Source: a virus. From it: DNA of 31,059 nt. The first letter of the stretch is position 1, and the number at the start of each line of letters is the position of its first letter. The notes beneath the pieces were generated by a model that worked only from the letters and a program-made list of their open reading frames with translations, had not been told where the DNA came from and did no database searches. Positions 15,793 to 21,751 of this stretch are shown piece after piece. The position numbers and the translations under genes were made by a program. The DNA lies in the IMG/VR virus record IMGVR_UViG_3300044678_000583, positions 1 to 31,059 of that record; one strand, written 5' to 3'.

Positions 15793-16043
15793 AAATATCG
15801 GTCAATTAAGGCCCCAAATATAGCGCATAATGCACCATAAATAACTCCGTATAATCCAAATTGAACGGTAAACCATACCAGCCCTGTCCACCACGATAGG
15901 CAGAACCCGCACTCAAAAGGTTTGATTGTCTTTCGGTAACGGCTGTCCAGCGCATAGACAAATGAAATCATCGGGGGAAAGAAGTACCGGGAAAGCAGCA
16001 CACACAATGCGGCCACTCCCAAAATGTCAGTCATCGTATTCAT
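15789..16043 (-). CDS. Small membrane protein with ECGFCLSWW motif (84 aa)
   Basis: An 84-residue inner membrane protein with hydrophobic segments at residues about 6-30 and 50-80 joined by a basic loop (SRYRKTIK). The motif PFECGFCLSWWTG at about 42-54 resembles the C-x-x-C-x-S/G-x-W-x-G motif of small membrane proteins found in Bacteroidota phages and DUF1360-like proteins. The first ATG overlaps the preceding gene by 17 bases; a second ATG at 16034 is equally possible. It could alter the host envelope early in late expression; function unknown. Confidence 0.6.
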   Translation of the reverse strand: MNTMTDILGVAALCVLLSRYFFPPMISFVYALDSRYRKTIKPFECGFCLSWWTGLVWFTVQFGLYGVIYGALCAIFGALIDRYL

Positions 16044-16623
16044 TATATTTTTCTTTGATTTGTGTTTTGATTGCGTTGATTATTTGGCTGATCTCCCGGT
16101 AGTTGATTTTGGTTTCCCGGGCCATCAATGCCATGCTTTGTTTGTCCTCCCACAACTGCCACAACTTTACCACATACCACTCACTCCGGTTAAAGTGGTT
16201 TGCCACCTCTTTGAAGTTAACGGATTGCACCGCTTCTTGTTTTTTACGCAGGTGGGTTTCATCATAGTCCTCGGATTCCTCATCGTATTCATCCGGTAGC
16301 GGATCCATTGAACGGATAAAATCCCGGTAGAACTTTGTGTATCTGTTTCCGTTTACCGCATTGCACCCCACCCGGACAAGATAATAAACCAGTCCATTAC
16401 TTTGATGTAGTTGTATCAGGCGGTCAGCATCCATTTCACAGCAGATAAGTAGAAGGTGTTGTTGTAGGTCGGCAGCAACGTGAGACCCTATTTTGTTACA
16501 GAAGTCAGGAAGCCATTTGGAATTGGCAAGTTCAATCAGTATCTCGGTGCGCTTGTTCAAGTTTAAGTGCGTGAACTTTTTTGAGCCAATCTTTGAATGA
16601 CTTGTTATCCCCATACCGGGCAT
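16027..16623 (-). CDS. Sigma-like DNA-binding protein, candidate late regulator (198 aa)
   Basis: The first 100 residues are helical (ILIELANSKWLPDFCNKIGSHVAADLQQHLLL) and resemble the N-terminal region of sigma-like proteins from Bacteroidota phages. A Glu/Asp-rich linker (PDEYDEESEDYDE) lies at about 112-126. The C-terminus (VANHFNRSEWYVVKLWQLW then TKINYREISQIINAIKTQIKE) reads as two helix-turn-helix-like units, as in sigma region 4. It is second in the late block, so it may direct RNA polymerase to late genes. The start is uncertain: ATG 16623 and 16614 lie inside the HNH gene, and a TTG at 16560 would give 177 residues. Confidence 0.5.
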   Translation of the reverse strand: MPGMGITSHSKIGSKKFTHLNLNKRTEILIELANSKWLPDFCNKIGSHVAADLQQHLLLICCEMDADRLIQLHQSNGLVYYLVRVGCNAVNGNRYTKFYRDFIRSMDPLPDEYDEESEDYDETHLRKKQEAVQSVNFKEVANHFNRSEWYVVKLWQLWEDKQSMALMARETKINYREISQIINAIKTQIKEKYNEYDD

Positions 16624-16801
16624 GGTCTTTTCTACATAACGCCATCAGGTTTTCAATCACGTCAGCGTGTTTGCTTCCACCCATACCTCGGGCTTCGATG
16701 TGGTGAATGTCCACAGCTTGTGCGCCACATACCTCACAAGGGATGAAATCGGTCTTGTCATAGCCGAAATGATCAAGATATACCTTCGTATGCTTCTTCA
16801 C
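16532..16801 (-). CDS. HNH endonuclease (89 aa)
   Basis: A compact HNH nuclease. A zinc-binding pair CEVC lies at residues 22-25, the HNH core DIHHIEARGMGG at 32-43, and the final segment NLMALCRKDHARYG supplies the Asn, second Cys and last His. Small HNH proteins often sit near terminases and are needed for DNA cutting at packaging in HK97-like phages; here it opens the late block about 4.7 kb before terL in transcription order. The start is GTG. Four bases before it ends AAACTTTG, close to the host -7 box but without a -33 TTG. Confidence 0.85.
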   Translation of the reverse strand: MKKHTKVYLDHFGYDKTDFIPCEVCGAQAVDIHHIEARGMGGSKHADVIENLMALCRKDHARYGDNKSFKDWLKKVHALKLEQAHRDTD

Positions 16802-16840
16802 GCCACAAAGTTTATTCGTAAATAGTCGATATTTTTATAT

Positions 16841-16849
16841 TGTGGATAA
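16841..16849 (-). promoter_or_regulatory. Perfect DnaA box (TTATCCACA on the minus strand)
   Basis: Plus-strand TGTGGATAA is the exact complement of the 9-bp DnaA box consensus. It is the only perfect copy I found. The phage encodes its own DnaA domain IV protein (19618-20073), which could bind here in competition with host DnaA. Confidence 0.6.
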
Positions 16850-16878
16850 CTTTGATAAAAATAATTATACAAAAACTA

Positions 16879-16908
16879 TTGCAAGTATAGTTTTCTATAT
16901 TACATTTG
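16879..16908 (+). promoter_or_regulatory. Early promoter, TTG-N19-TACATTTG
   Basis: A full Bacteroidota-type promoter: TTG at 16879-16881, 19-base spacer, TACATTTG at 16901-16908. The ATG of the first rightward gene follows after only CAGC, so the mRNA should start at or next to the ATG. Confidence 0.8.
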
Positions 16909-16912
16909 CAGC

Positions 16913-17131
16913 ATGGAAAACACAAAAACACCTTTTGAAATGGGCTGGATAGCCAGTCAGCAGTTTAATTACTACGAAACCGAAGGCGAAAATCCTTTTG
17001 AACTGAACTCCGATGACTTCAAAGAATGGGAAAAGGGATGGTCGTGGTACATAACCCAAACAATCGAATGGGAACGTGATGAACAAAGCGACATTGATTA
17101 TCACGAAAATCAACAATATTGTAACGAATAA
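16913..17131 (+). CDS. First early gene, small acidic protein (72 aa)
   Basis: A 72-residue acidic, aromatic-rich protein (MGWIASQQFNYYETEGENPF; FKEWEKGWSWYITQTIEWERDEQ). No family recognised. It is the first product of the rightward block, behind the best-formed promoter of the window, so it is made earliest. Small acidic first-early proteins of phages often bind host enzymes or mimic DNA; that is only a guess from charge and place. Confidence 0.75.
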   Translation: MENTKTPFEMGWIASQQFNYYETEGENPFELNSDDFKEWEKGWSWYITQTIEWERDEQSDIDYHENQQYCNE

Positions 17132-17132
17132 T

Positions 17133-17163
17133 TTGGAAATCTAAAATCTTTGTTTTATAATTG
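17133..17163 (+). promoter_or_regulatory. Promoter for the leader RNA, TTG-N20-TATAATTG
   Basis: TTG at 17133-17135, 20-base spacer, TATAATTG at 17156-17163 (one mismatch to TAnnTTTG). It starts right after the stop of the first early gene. Expected RNA start is about 17168-17170. Confidence 0.6.
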
Positions 17164-17167
17164 CATA

Positions 17168-17299
17168 TCGGAATAACAGGACTGACTCCCCTGCCGAGAA
17201 ACGGAACAAATGACAACGAAAATAATTAACACCCACGCAAGTAAAGAGACGGCATTGTTCCAGCCGGAGTCAACTCTTGAAAGTGTGGGTGTTTTTTTT
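17168..17299 (+). ncRNA. Structured leader RNA / small RNA with terminal terminator
   Basis: About 130 bases between a promoter and the next ATG. Two nested 7-bp stems can form: TGACTCC (17183-17189) with GGAGTCA (17266-17272), and GGAACAA (17203-17209) with TTGTTCC (17255-17261). AACACCCAC (17228-17236), inside their loop, pairs with GTGGGTGTT (17285-17293), which runs straight into a T tract. Forming all stems needs a pseudoknot; otherwise they compete. The T tract ends one base before the ATG at 17300. This is the layout of a transcription attenuator or riboswitch, or of a small RNA with its own terminator. No known class recognised. Confidence 0.6.
17285..17299 (+). terminator. Terminator distal arm and T tract before ATG 17300
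   Basis: GTGGGTGTT, the 3' arm of a 9-bp stem whose 5' arm is at 17228-17236, followed by an unbroken run of T to 17299. Between the arms a smaller hairpin (CGGC with GCCG) can fold. It would end transcripts just before the following gene unless an alternative fold wins. Confidence 0.6.
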
Positions 17300-17509
17300 A
17301 TGAACATTTACAAACCAACACCACTACCAGTCGCATATTGTGACGAGCAAATCGCAGAACTTGAACTGCGCAAAGAGTATGAAAATTACAGGCGAGAAAA
17401 CAAGATGCTTACGTTATTACAATGTGAGTACCTTTGGATGAAACTTGACCTGCAAATAATCTATTATCAGCAATGCAAAAAATTAACCCTTAAACAAATA
17501 TCAAAATGA
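17300..17509 (+). CDS. Small protein behind the structured leader (69 aa)
   Basis: A 69-residue protein (MNIYKPTPLPVAYCDEQIAELELRKEYENYRRENK) with a charged central helix and an aromatic C-terminal part. I chose ATG 17300 because the same frame upstream, back to 17210, is occupied by the leader RNA and its T tract. No family recognised. Its stop overlaps the next ATG (ATGA). Expression probably depends on read-through of the terminator. Confidence 0.65.
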   Translation: MNIYKPTPLPVAYCDEQIAELELRKEYENYRRENKMLTLLQCEYLWMKLDLQIIYYQQCKKLTLKQISK

Positions 17510-17715
17510 ACAAAACAATTTTATTTCACGATGCGGATTTCTCAAATCAAATCAGCACATGGTCAGGATCACAAGGTCTTACAATTATGATTGAAAATCC
17601 AAGTAGTCACGAACAGCTTTCCATTACATTAGATGCGGAAACAGCACAAGGTTTTATTGATGAAATGCAAGATTGGTTAAATACATATACACAAAATGAG
17701 CAACGGCTGGATTAA
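17506..17715 (+). CDS. Hypothetical acidic protein (69 aa)
   Basis: A 69-residue acidic protein with a beta-rich first half (ILFHDADFSNQISTWSG; LTIMIENPSSHEQLSITLD) and a C-terminal helix (AQGFIDEMQDWLNTYTQ). No family recognised. It overlaps the preceding gene by 4 bases and the following initiator gene by 20 bases, so it belongs to the replication transcript. Confidence 0.65.
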   Translation: MNKTILFHDADFSNQISTWSGSQGLTIMIENPSSHEQLSITLDAETAQGFIDEMQDWLNTYTQNEQRLD

Positions 17716-18358
17716 GATACACAGGTGCATGATGGATAACCCATTGTACCATTCGGAACCTTTTAACAGAACTCATGCATGGATTGACCTGTTATTGTTA
17801 GCCAATAGCAATGATAACTTTTTTTACAAGCGTGGCATCCGTGTCAATATTCAGCGTGGACAAATCGGCCACGATGCTGATACTTTGGCAAAAAGATGGA
17901 AGTGGTCAAGAGGTAAGGTGGAAAGATACTTGACTATGCTTGAAAGTGATGGCATGATAGTAAGGCAAAAAAGCAACGTAACTACCTTAATATCAATATG
18001 TAAGTACGATGATTATCAGGCAAACGATAAAGCAAATAGTAAGGCAAATGATAAAGCAAACGGACACCAAACAGTAAAGCAAACGGACACTAACAAGAAT
18101 GTTAAGAATGATAAGAATGAAAAGAATGTAGAGAATATAATACCTACGCTTGAAGAATTTTGCGAATACGGTATGAAAGGACTGAAACCCGGTTATCGTT
18201 ACCCTATTGAAGCCAAATACAATCAATGGGTGGAAGCTGGGTGGGTTGATGGTCACGGCAAAAAGATTAAGAACTGGAAAACCAAACTTGCAAACACCAT
18301 CCCATTTTTAAAACCTATGGAAGTTGAACAGGCGAAGGCCATAAAATATTTAGAATGA
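17696..18358 (+). CDS. Replication initiator / DnaD-like protein (220 aa)
   Basis: The N-terminal 100 residues match the phage replisome-organiser winged-helix domain: WIKIHRCMMDNPLY, AWIDLLLLANSND, RGQIGHDADTLAKRWKWSRGKVERYLTMLESDGMIVRQ, then ISICKYDDYQ. Residues about 108-150 are a low-complexity linker of Asn, Lys, Asp and Ala whose DNA consists of two tandem-repeat arrays. The C-terminal part (PTLEEFCEYG, YNQWVEAGW, KIKNWKTKLANTIPFL) resembles the helicase-loading part of DnaD/O proteins. It directly precedes and overlaps the helicase gene, so it likely binds the origin and loads that helicase, as lambda O and P do together. Confidence 0.75.
   Translation: MSNGWIKIHRCMMDNPLYHSEPFNRTHAWIDLLLLANSNDNFFYKRGIRVNIQRGQIGHDADTLAKRWKWSRGKVERYLTMLESDGMIVRQKSNVTTLISICKYDDYQANDKANSKANDKANGHQTVKQTDTNKNVKNDKNEKNVENIIPTLEEFCEYGMKGLKPGYRYPIEAKYNQWVEAGWVDGHGKKIKNWKTKLANTIPFLKPMEVEQAKAIKYLE
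18019..18093 (+). repeat. Tandem iteron-like repeats, 12-bp type, inside initiator gene
   Basis: Five units in a row: GGCAAACGATAA, AGCAAATAGTAA and GGCAAATGATAA (12 bp each), then a 23-bp and a 16-bp unit both starting AGCAAACGGACAC. Core [AG]GCAAA[CT]. They encode the variable linker of the initiator. In lambda, origin iterons lie inside the initiator gene O; this has the same layout. Confidence 0.6.
18095..18139 (+). repeat. Five 9-bp AT-rich direct repeats inside initiator gene
   Basis: AAGAATGTT, AAGAATGAT, AAGAATGAA, AAGAATGTA and GAGAATATA follow one another without gaps, right after the 12-bp array. A/T-rich short repeats beside iterons fit an unwinding region; they may also be just a Lys/Asn-rich linker. 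Confidence 0.6.
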
Positions 18359-19590
18359 TAGAGCAACAAATACTCGGAACGTGGTTGCAAGGTAAGCAGC
18401 TTGACCTGACCGCAACGGTACGCAGCGAATGGTTCACCGTACCAAAATACCGCACCCTATGTTTGACCATTCAGGCAATGTACCTGAACAACGAGCATAT
18501 TGACAACGTGGCGGTGGTAATGAAGCACCGTGACATGGCAATGGACATCGCAGGGTTAAATAATTACTACACAGGTGAAAGCATTACTCGGTTGGTTTCA
18601 ATGTTGCATCAGGAATACATCCGCAAAATACTGACTATTGACTTGACAAAAATTGTCAATGACCTGACAAACGGAAGTGAAATAATGCAGTCCATGTCGG
18701 AAGTTCAAAAAACTATTGATGAAATACAACTGACCGAAAGCGGACAAGCTATTGACTTGATTACTCTACTCGGTGACCGCTTCGACAACTTGGAAAAGCG
18801 AAGCAAGTCCGAAATCAAAACCATTGGATTGCCCACCGGGTTTACAAAATTGGATAAATATATTGGCGGTTTTGTTCCCGGCGAAAATGTGGTGGTGGCA
18901 GGTCGGCCCGGAATGGGTAAGACAGCATTCGCAGTCAGCATCGGAATTGCTCATGCAAAGCTTGGTGGCAGGGTTATAATGTTCAGCATGGAGATGAGCA
19001 AAGAACAACTCGCAGACCGCATACTTTCATCCCTTGGTCGGGTGGATAACCTGAAAGTGCGTAACGCTGATGTCAATGAATTTGAATTGGAAAACATTGC
19101 ACGTGAATTACTGCTCATTGATTACAAATTTCAAATCGAAGACAGCACAATGCTCGACATAGCTCAAATCAAAACCCGAATTAAGACCATGAAAGTAAAG
19201 CCCACGCTGGTAATCATTGACTACATGCAGTTGGTTAAAAGCACAGGGGGTAAAAATCGGGAGCAAGAAATAGCCAACATCAGTAGGCAATGCAAACTGA
19301 TTGCGAAAGAATGCGGATGTACCGTGATGCCATTGTCACAATTGAACAGGGGAACAGAGGAAGGAAACAGCCGACCAAAATTGGCAAACCTTCGTGAGTC
19401 TGGGGCGATAGAACAGGATGCGGACACCGTGTTATTCCCATACCGCCCTGATTATTATGAAGCACAGAAGAATGGCGGCAATCCACCTGAACTTGAAGAT
19501 GCTGAACTCATTATCAGCAAGTGCAGAAACGGGATGACAGGAACGCTACAATGTAATTTTATGGGTAAAACCGTTGAATACATTTTTTAA
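18355..19590 (+). CDS. dnaB: Replicative DNA helicase, DnaB type (411 aa)
   Basis: The hexameric helicase that unwinds the replication fork. The N-terminal domain is short (residues 1-130, MIEQQILGTWLQ to TIDEIQLTESG). The RecA-like domain shows GLPTGFTKLDKYIGGFVPGE, Walker A GRPGMGKT at 183-190, MFSMEMSKEQLADR at 209-222, Walker B LVIIDYMQLV at 285-294 and LSQLNRGTE at 327-335, then LRESGAIEQDAD with the expected Arg and Glu. All key residues are present. It is shorter than bacterial DnaB (about 450-470) through its reduced N-terminus. Its ATG overlaps the initiator stop (ATGA). Confidence 0.93.
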   Translation: MIEQQILGTWLQGKQLDLTATVRSEWFTVPKYRTLCLTIQAMYLNNEHIDNVAVVMKHRDMAMDIAGLNNYYTGESITRLVSMLHQEYIRKILTIDLTKIVNDLTNGSEIMQSMSEVQKTIDEIQLTESGQAIDLITLLGDRFDNLEKRSKSEIKTIGLPTGFTKLDKYIGGFVPGENVVVAGRPGMGKTAFAVSIGIAHAKLGGRVIMFSMEMSKEQLADRILSSLGRVDNLKVRNADVNEFELENIARELLLIDYKFQIEDSTMLDIAQIKTRIKTMKVKPTLVIIDYMQLVKSTGGKNREQEIANISRQCKLIAKECGCTVMPLSQLNRGTEEGNSRPKLANLRESGAIEQDADTVLFPYRPDYYEAQKNGGNPPELEDAELIISKCRNGMTGTLQCNFMGKTVEYIF

Positions 19591-19605
19591 TTAAATATAA
19601 ATAAC

Positions 19606-19613
19606 TATATTTG
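19606..19613 (+). promoter_or_regulatory. -7 box TATATTTG before the DnaA-like gene
   Basis: TATATTTG, then CACC and ATG at 19618. The block ACTATATTTGCACCATG is identical to that before the SSB-like gene. No TTG lies at the usual -33 spacing (TTT instead), so this promoter is probably weaker. Confidence 0.65.
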
Positions 19614-19617
19614 CACC

Positions 19618-20073
19618 ATGAGAATAAAAATCAAAGCACCACAGCGCAACAGCAGGACAACATTTCGTCAAAGCGAAATCGACAGACTCAAAGAAATCAT
19701 CTACCATCAGGGCATACGCATCAATGAACTTGAAAGAATGCTCAAAATAGAAAACATAGACAAGGATGAGCAGGTAATCAAAGCCGCACACCTTGCTATC
19801 CGTTCAGTATTCAGCGAATATCGGCCCGAATGGGTGGTAATCAGCACGCGTAAACGCGATGTGGTAGAACTTCGCCAGATGTTTCAATGGCTGTGCCGCA
19901 ATAAAACCTCTCTTTCGTTGCAAAAAATCGGGCAAATATGCGGTGGCCGTGACCATAGCACCGTGATAAATAGCTGCCGGGTTGTGGACAACCTGATGAG
20001 TTACGACAAACGCTATGCACGAAACCTTGAAAGCGTTAAAAATAAGTTCGAAGAATTTGCAGAACAGATATGA
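19618..20073 (+). CDS. Stand-alone DnaA domain IV (DNA-binding) protein (151 aa)
   Basis: Residues about 52-145 match DnaA domain IV: VISTRKRDVVELRQMFQWLC (basic loop and helix) then LQKIGQICGGRDHSTVINSC, where GGRDHSTV at 109-116 is the DnaA-box recognition signature. There is no AAA+ ATPase domain; the N-terminal 50 residues are basic and then coiled-coil-like. It should bind DnaA boxes without being able to assemble an ATP-driven filament, so it could load or block initiation at the box at 16841 or displace host DnaA. It has its own promoter and overlaps the next gene by 4 bases. Confidence 0.85.
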   Translation: MRIKIKAPQRNSRTTFRQSEIDRLKEIIYHQGIRINELERMLKIENIDKDEQVIKAAHLAIRSVFSEYRPEWVVISTRKRDVVELRQMFQWLCRNKTSLSLQKIGQICGGRDHSTVINSCRVVDNLMSYDKRYARNLESVKNKFEEFAEQI

Positions 20074-20810
20074 ATGTAATAAATTTCAGCGGTGGCAGAA
20101 CTTCTGCATACATGACAAAACGATTGATTGATGAAGGATTGCAAGATTACATCGTCACGTTTCAAAATACAGGAAAAGAAATGCCGCAGACACTTGAATT
20201 CATAAATGAATGTGATGTACGCTGGGGGTTAAATTTGGTATGGCTTGAATATCGCAAACCTGCAACATTTGTGGTTGTGGATTATGCAACTGCATCTCGC
20301 AATGGACAGCCATTCCAAGAACTTTTAGAACAAAGGCCAAGTGGCATTCCAAATATGCAGTTTAGGTTTTGCACAACTGAACTAAAAATAAACACACTCA
20401 AACGCTATCTGCAAAGTATTGGCATAACTGATTACACATCATTTAACGGCATTCGATACGATGAGCCACGCAGATGGTCAAAGGTTCAAGATGATGTTGA
20501 ATTGCCGTTGGTTAAATGGAAAACTACAAAGCAGGATGTTTTAGATTGGTGGAAAAAACAAGATTTTGATTTGCAAGTCAATGAGCCATACGGGAATTGT
20601 GATTGCTGCTTCCTAAAAGGAAAAGGAAAACTTGCAATTATAGCCAAAGAAAAACCTGAATTATTTGATTGGTGGATTGGCAATGAAATGCAAAGCGGAC
20701 ACCAATGGAAAAAAGAAATTAGCTATGAAGCATTGCGGTCACGTTCTCAAAATCAAATCGGCCTTTGGGATGGTGACAAAAGTTTTGAATGTTTTTGCAA
20801 CATTGATTGA
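20070..20810 (+). CDS. PAPS-reductase-like PP-loop protein (246 aa)
   Basis: An N-type ATP pyrophosphatase fold of the phosphoadenosine phosphosulfate reductase family: PP-loop FSGGRTSAYM at residues 6-15, FQNTGKEMPQTLEF at 31-44, RFCTTELKINTLKRYL at 99-114 and a Cys cluster NCDCCFLKGKGKL at 176-188, with two more Cys in the last six residues (CFCN). The Cys set could hold an iron-sulfur cluster. Such proteins are frequent in phages and are related to DndC, the phosphorothioation enzyme, and to sulfate reduction enzymes; the true reaction in phages is unknown. Either nucleotide or DNA chemistry, or a counter-defence role, would fit its place among replication genes. Confidence 0.8.
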   Translation: MNVINFSGGRTSAYMTKRLIDEGLQDYIVTFQNTGKEMPQTLEFINECDVRWGLNLVWLEYRKPATFVVVDYATASRNGQPFQELLEQRPSGIPNMQFRFCTTELKINTLKRYLQSIGITDYTSFNGIRYDEPRRWSKVQDDVELPLVKWKTTKQDVLDWWKKQDFDLQVNEPYGNCDCCFLKGKGKLAIIAKEKPELFDWWIGNEMQSGHQWKKEISYEALRSRSQNQIGLWDGDKSFECFCNID

Positions 20811-20836
20811 AATTAAAGTTTAATTTACTATATTTG
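20807..20836 (+). promoter_or_regulatory. Promoter TTG-N19-TATATTTG before SSB-like gene
   Basis: TTG at 20807-20809, 19-base spacer, TATATTTG at 20829-20836, then CACC and ATG 20841. Complete match to the Bacteroidota promoter. Confidence 0.85.
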
Positions 20837-20840
20837 CACC

Positions 20841-21113
20841 ATGTTAATACTCGATATATGTTTAAGTGACCTGCCCAGTGAGGCAATCACCACCGCCAAG
20901 AACGGTAAGAAGTACATTAAGCTCGTATGTGCTGAAAGAAAGACCGAAGGAAAGTTCGGAGAAACCCATTACATTGCCCTGTCGCAAACCAAAGAAGAAC
21001 GGGAAGCGAAGAAGCCCACAACCTATGTGGGGGGTGCTAAAAATGTAAGTTACAAAAATGTAACACCCGAACCGAAAGTAAGTTCAACTGATGATTCAGG
21101 ATTACCTTTTTAG
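20841..21113 (+). CDS. Putative single-stranded-DNA-binding protein (90 aa)
   Basis: A 90-residue protein with a beta-rich, basic body (CLSDLPSEAITTAKNGKKYIKLVCAERK) and the C-terminal acidic tip DDSGLPF, which mimics the DDDIPF tip that bacterial SSB uses to recruit partners. It is shorter than host SSB (about 110-180 residues) and its OB fold is not certain from sequence, but the tip, the length and its place beside the helicase and annealing protein agree. It has the strongest promoter copy in the block, as expected for a protein needed in large amounts. Confidence 0.65.
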   Translation: MLILDICLSDLPSEAITTAKNGKKYIKLVCAERKTEGKFGETHYIALSQTKEEREAKKPTTYVGGAKNVSYKNVTPEPKVSSTDDSGLPF

Positions 21114-21114
21114 T

Positions 21115-21363
21115 ATGAAAGACCAAATCATTAAAACCTGTGATGACATTCGCAATCTGTTGGTTGAAAAGAATGCCAAGTATGGAAACTCCGCACTGGA
21201 ACCAGTGCGGGTTTTCAGCAAGGCATCAACAACCGAACAATTGCTTGTCCGCATTGATGACAAATTGAGCAGGATTAAAACAACAGGGATGGAAGCACCT
21301 GATGAAGACACGCTGAATGATCTTATCGGCTACCTAATTTTACTCAAAATCGCAACGAAATGA
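21115..21363 (+). CDS. DUF1599-like nucleotide-modification-associated protein (82 aa)
   Basis: An 82-residue protein with the pattern IRNLLVEKNAKYGNSALEPVRVF, then LLVRIDDKLSRI and LNDLIGYLILLKIA. This K-N-x-x-Y-G-N-S and D-L-I-G-Y-L signature belongs to the DUF1599 family, described as associated with nucleotide modification and distantly like MazG-type nucleotide hydrolases. I chose ATG 21115, just after the SSB-like stop, over an upstream ATG (21091) inside that gene. It may clean or remodel the nucleotide pool; a link with the PP-loop protein is possible. Confidence 0.7.
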   Translation: MKDQIIKTCDDIRNLLVEKNAKYGNSALEPVRVFSKASTTEQLLVRIDDKLSRIKTTGMEAPDEDTLNDLIGYLILLKIATK

Positions 21364-21572
21364 CATACGAAGAAAAGCGCAAACACTTTATTGCAAACGC
21401 CCGTAAAGGCATGAAGATGCAGGTTGTTGATGCCTGTAAAGGTGTGGCAAGTTATGCCACCGTGATAAAGGCCCTAAACAGCAGTAGCAAGTACAAAAGC
21501 AAAAAGGAACAGGTTGTTATTGACACGGCCTTCCAACTTTTACGCAATGAGCACGGAAACGAAGGGATATAA
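21360..21572 (+). CDS. Small basic helix-turn-helix-like protein (70 aa)
   Basis: A 70-residue basic protein. The centre (VVDACKGVASYATVIKALNSSSKYKSKKEQVVIDTAFQLLR) has the spacing of a helix-turn-helix followed by a basic stretch, as in small DNA-binding regulators. No specific family recognised. The ATG overlaps the preceding stop (ATGA), and its 3' end overlaps the next gene by 26 bases. Confidence 0.6.
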   Translation: MTYEEKRKHFIANARKGMKMQVVDACKGVASYATVIKALNSSSKYKSKKEQVVIDTAFQLLRNEHGNEGI

Positions 21573-21729
21573 AACCATTGTTTATTGGAAAGACCAGATG
21601 ATGTCATTTGAACCTGTGCCCGATGATGAAGTGGAAAAGACACTGAAAAAATATCGGAAGAAAGGATTTAACGCTGAACCGATTTCGGATGACCTGATAA
21701 AAAAAATTGCAGAAAGTTTGAAAATATAA
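21547..21729 (+). CDS. Hypothetical protein (60 aa)
   Basis: A 60-residue charged protein (MSTETKGYKTIVYWKDQMMSF, then DDEVEKTLKKYRKKGFNAEPISDDLIKKI), with a beta start and two helices. I chose ATG 21547 over an upstream codon that would extend the overlap with the previous gene. No family recognised. The next gene has its own promoter within the last codons of this one. Confidence 0.6.
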   Translation: MSTETKGYKTIVYWKDQMMSFEPVPDDEVEKTLKKYRKKGFNAEPISDDLIKKIAESLKI

Positions 21730-21747
21730 AAACTTATACTATATTTG
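21718..21747 (+). promoter_or_regulatory. Promoter TTG-N19-TATATTTG
   Basis: TTG at 21718-21720, 19-base spacer, TATATTTG at 21740-21747, then CATC and ATG 21752. Same layout as the promoter at 20807. Confidence 0.85.
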
Positions 21748-21751
21748 CATC

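Larger units (their letters stand above)
16802..16912. promoter_or_regulatory. Divergent AT-rich control region with a DnaA box
   Basis: These 111 bases separate the leftward late block from the rightward early block. They are very A/T-rich, include one perfect DnaA box (16841-16849), the early promoter (16879-16908) and, on the minus strand, a -7-like AAACTTTG four bases before the HNH start. AT-rich DNA beside a DnaA box is what a duplex-unwinding element looks like, so this is a candidate origin or a DnaA-controlled switch. Confidence 0.6.

Noticed and set aside
17210-17299. Upstream in-frame extension of the 69-residue gene
   Set aside because: This stretch is the structured leader with a T tract; translation from 17210 is less likely than from ATG 17300.
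17168-17299. Similarity of part of the leader to HDV-like or hammerhead ribozymes
   Set aside because: Only short words (such as GGCATTGTTCCAGCC) look alike; the required double pseudoknot or CUGANGA core is not present.
19985-19993. TGTGGACAA, a relaxed DnaA box, inside the DnaA-like gene
   Set aside because: Imperfect, single and coding; not enough to claim a second site.
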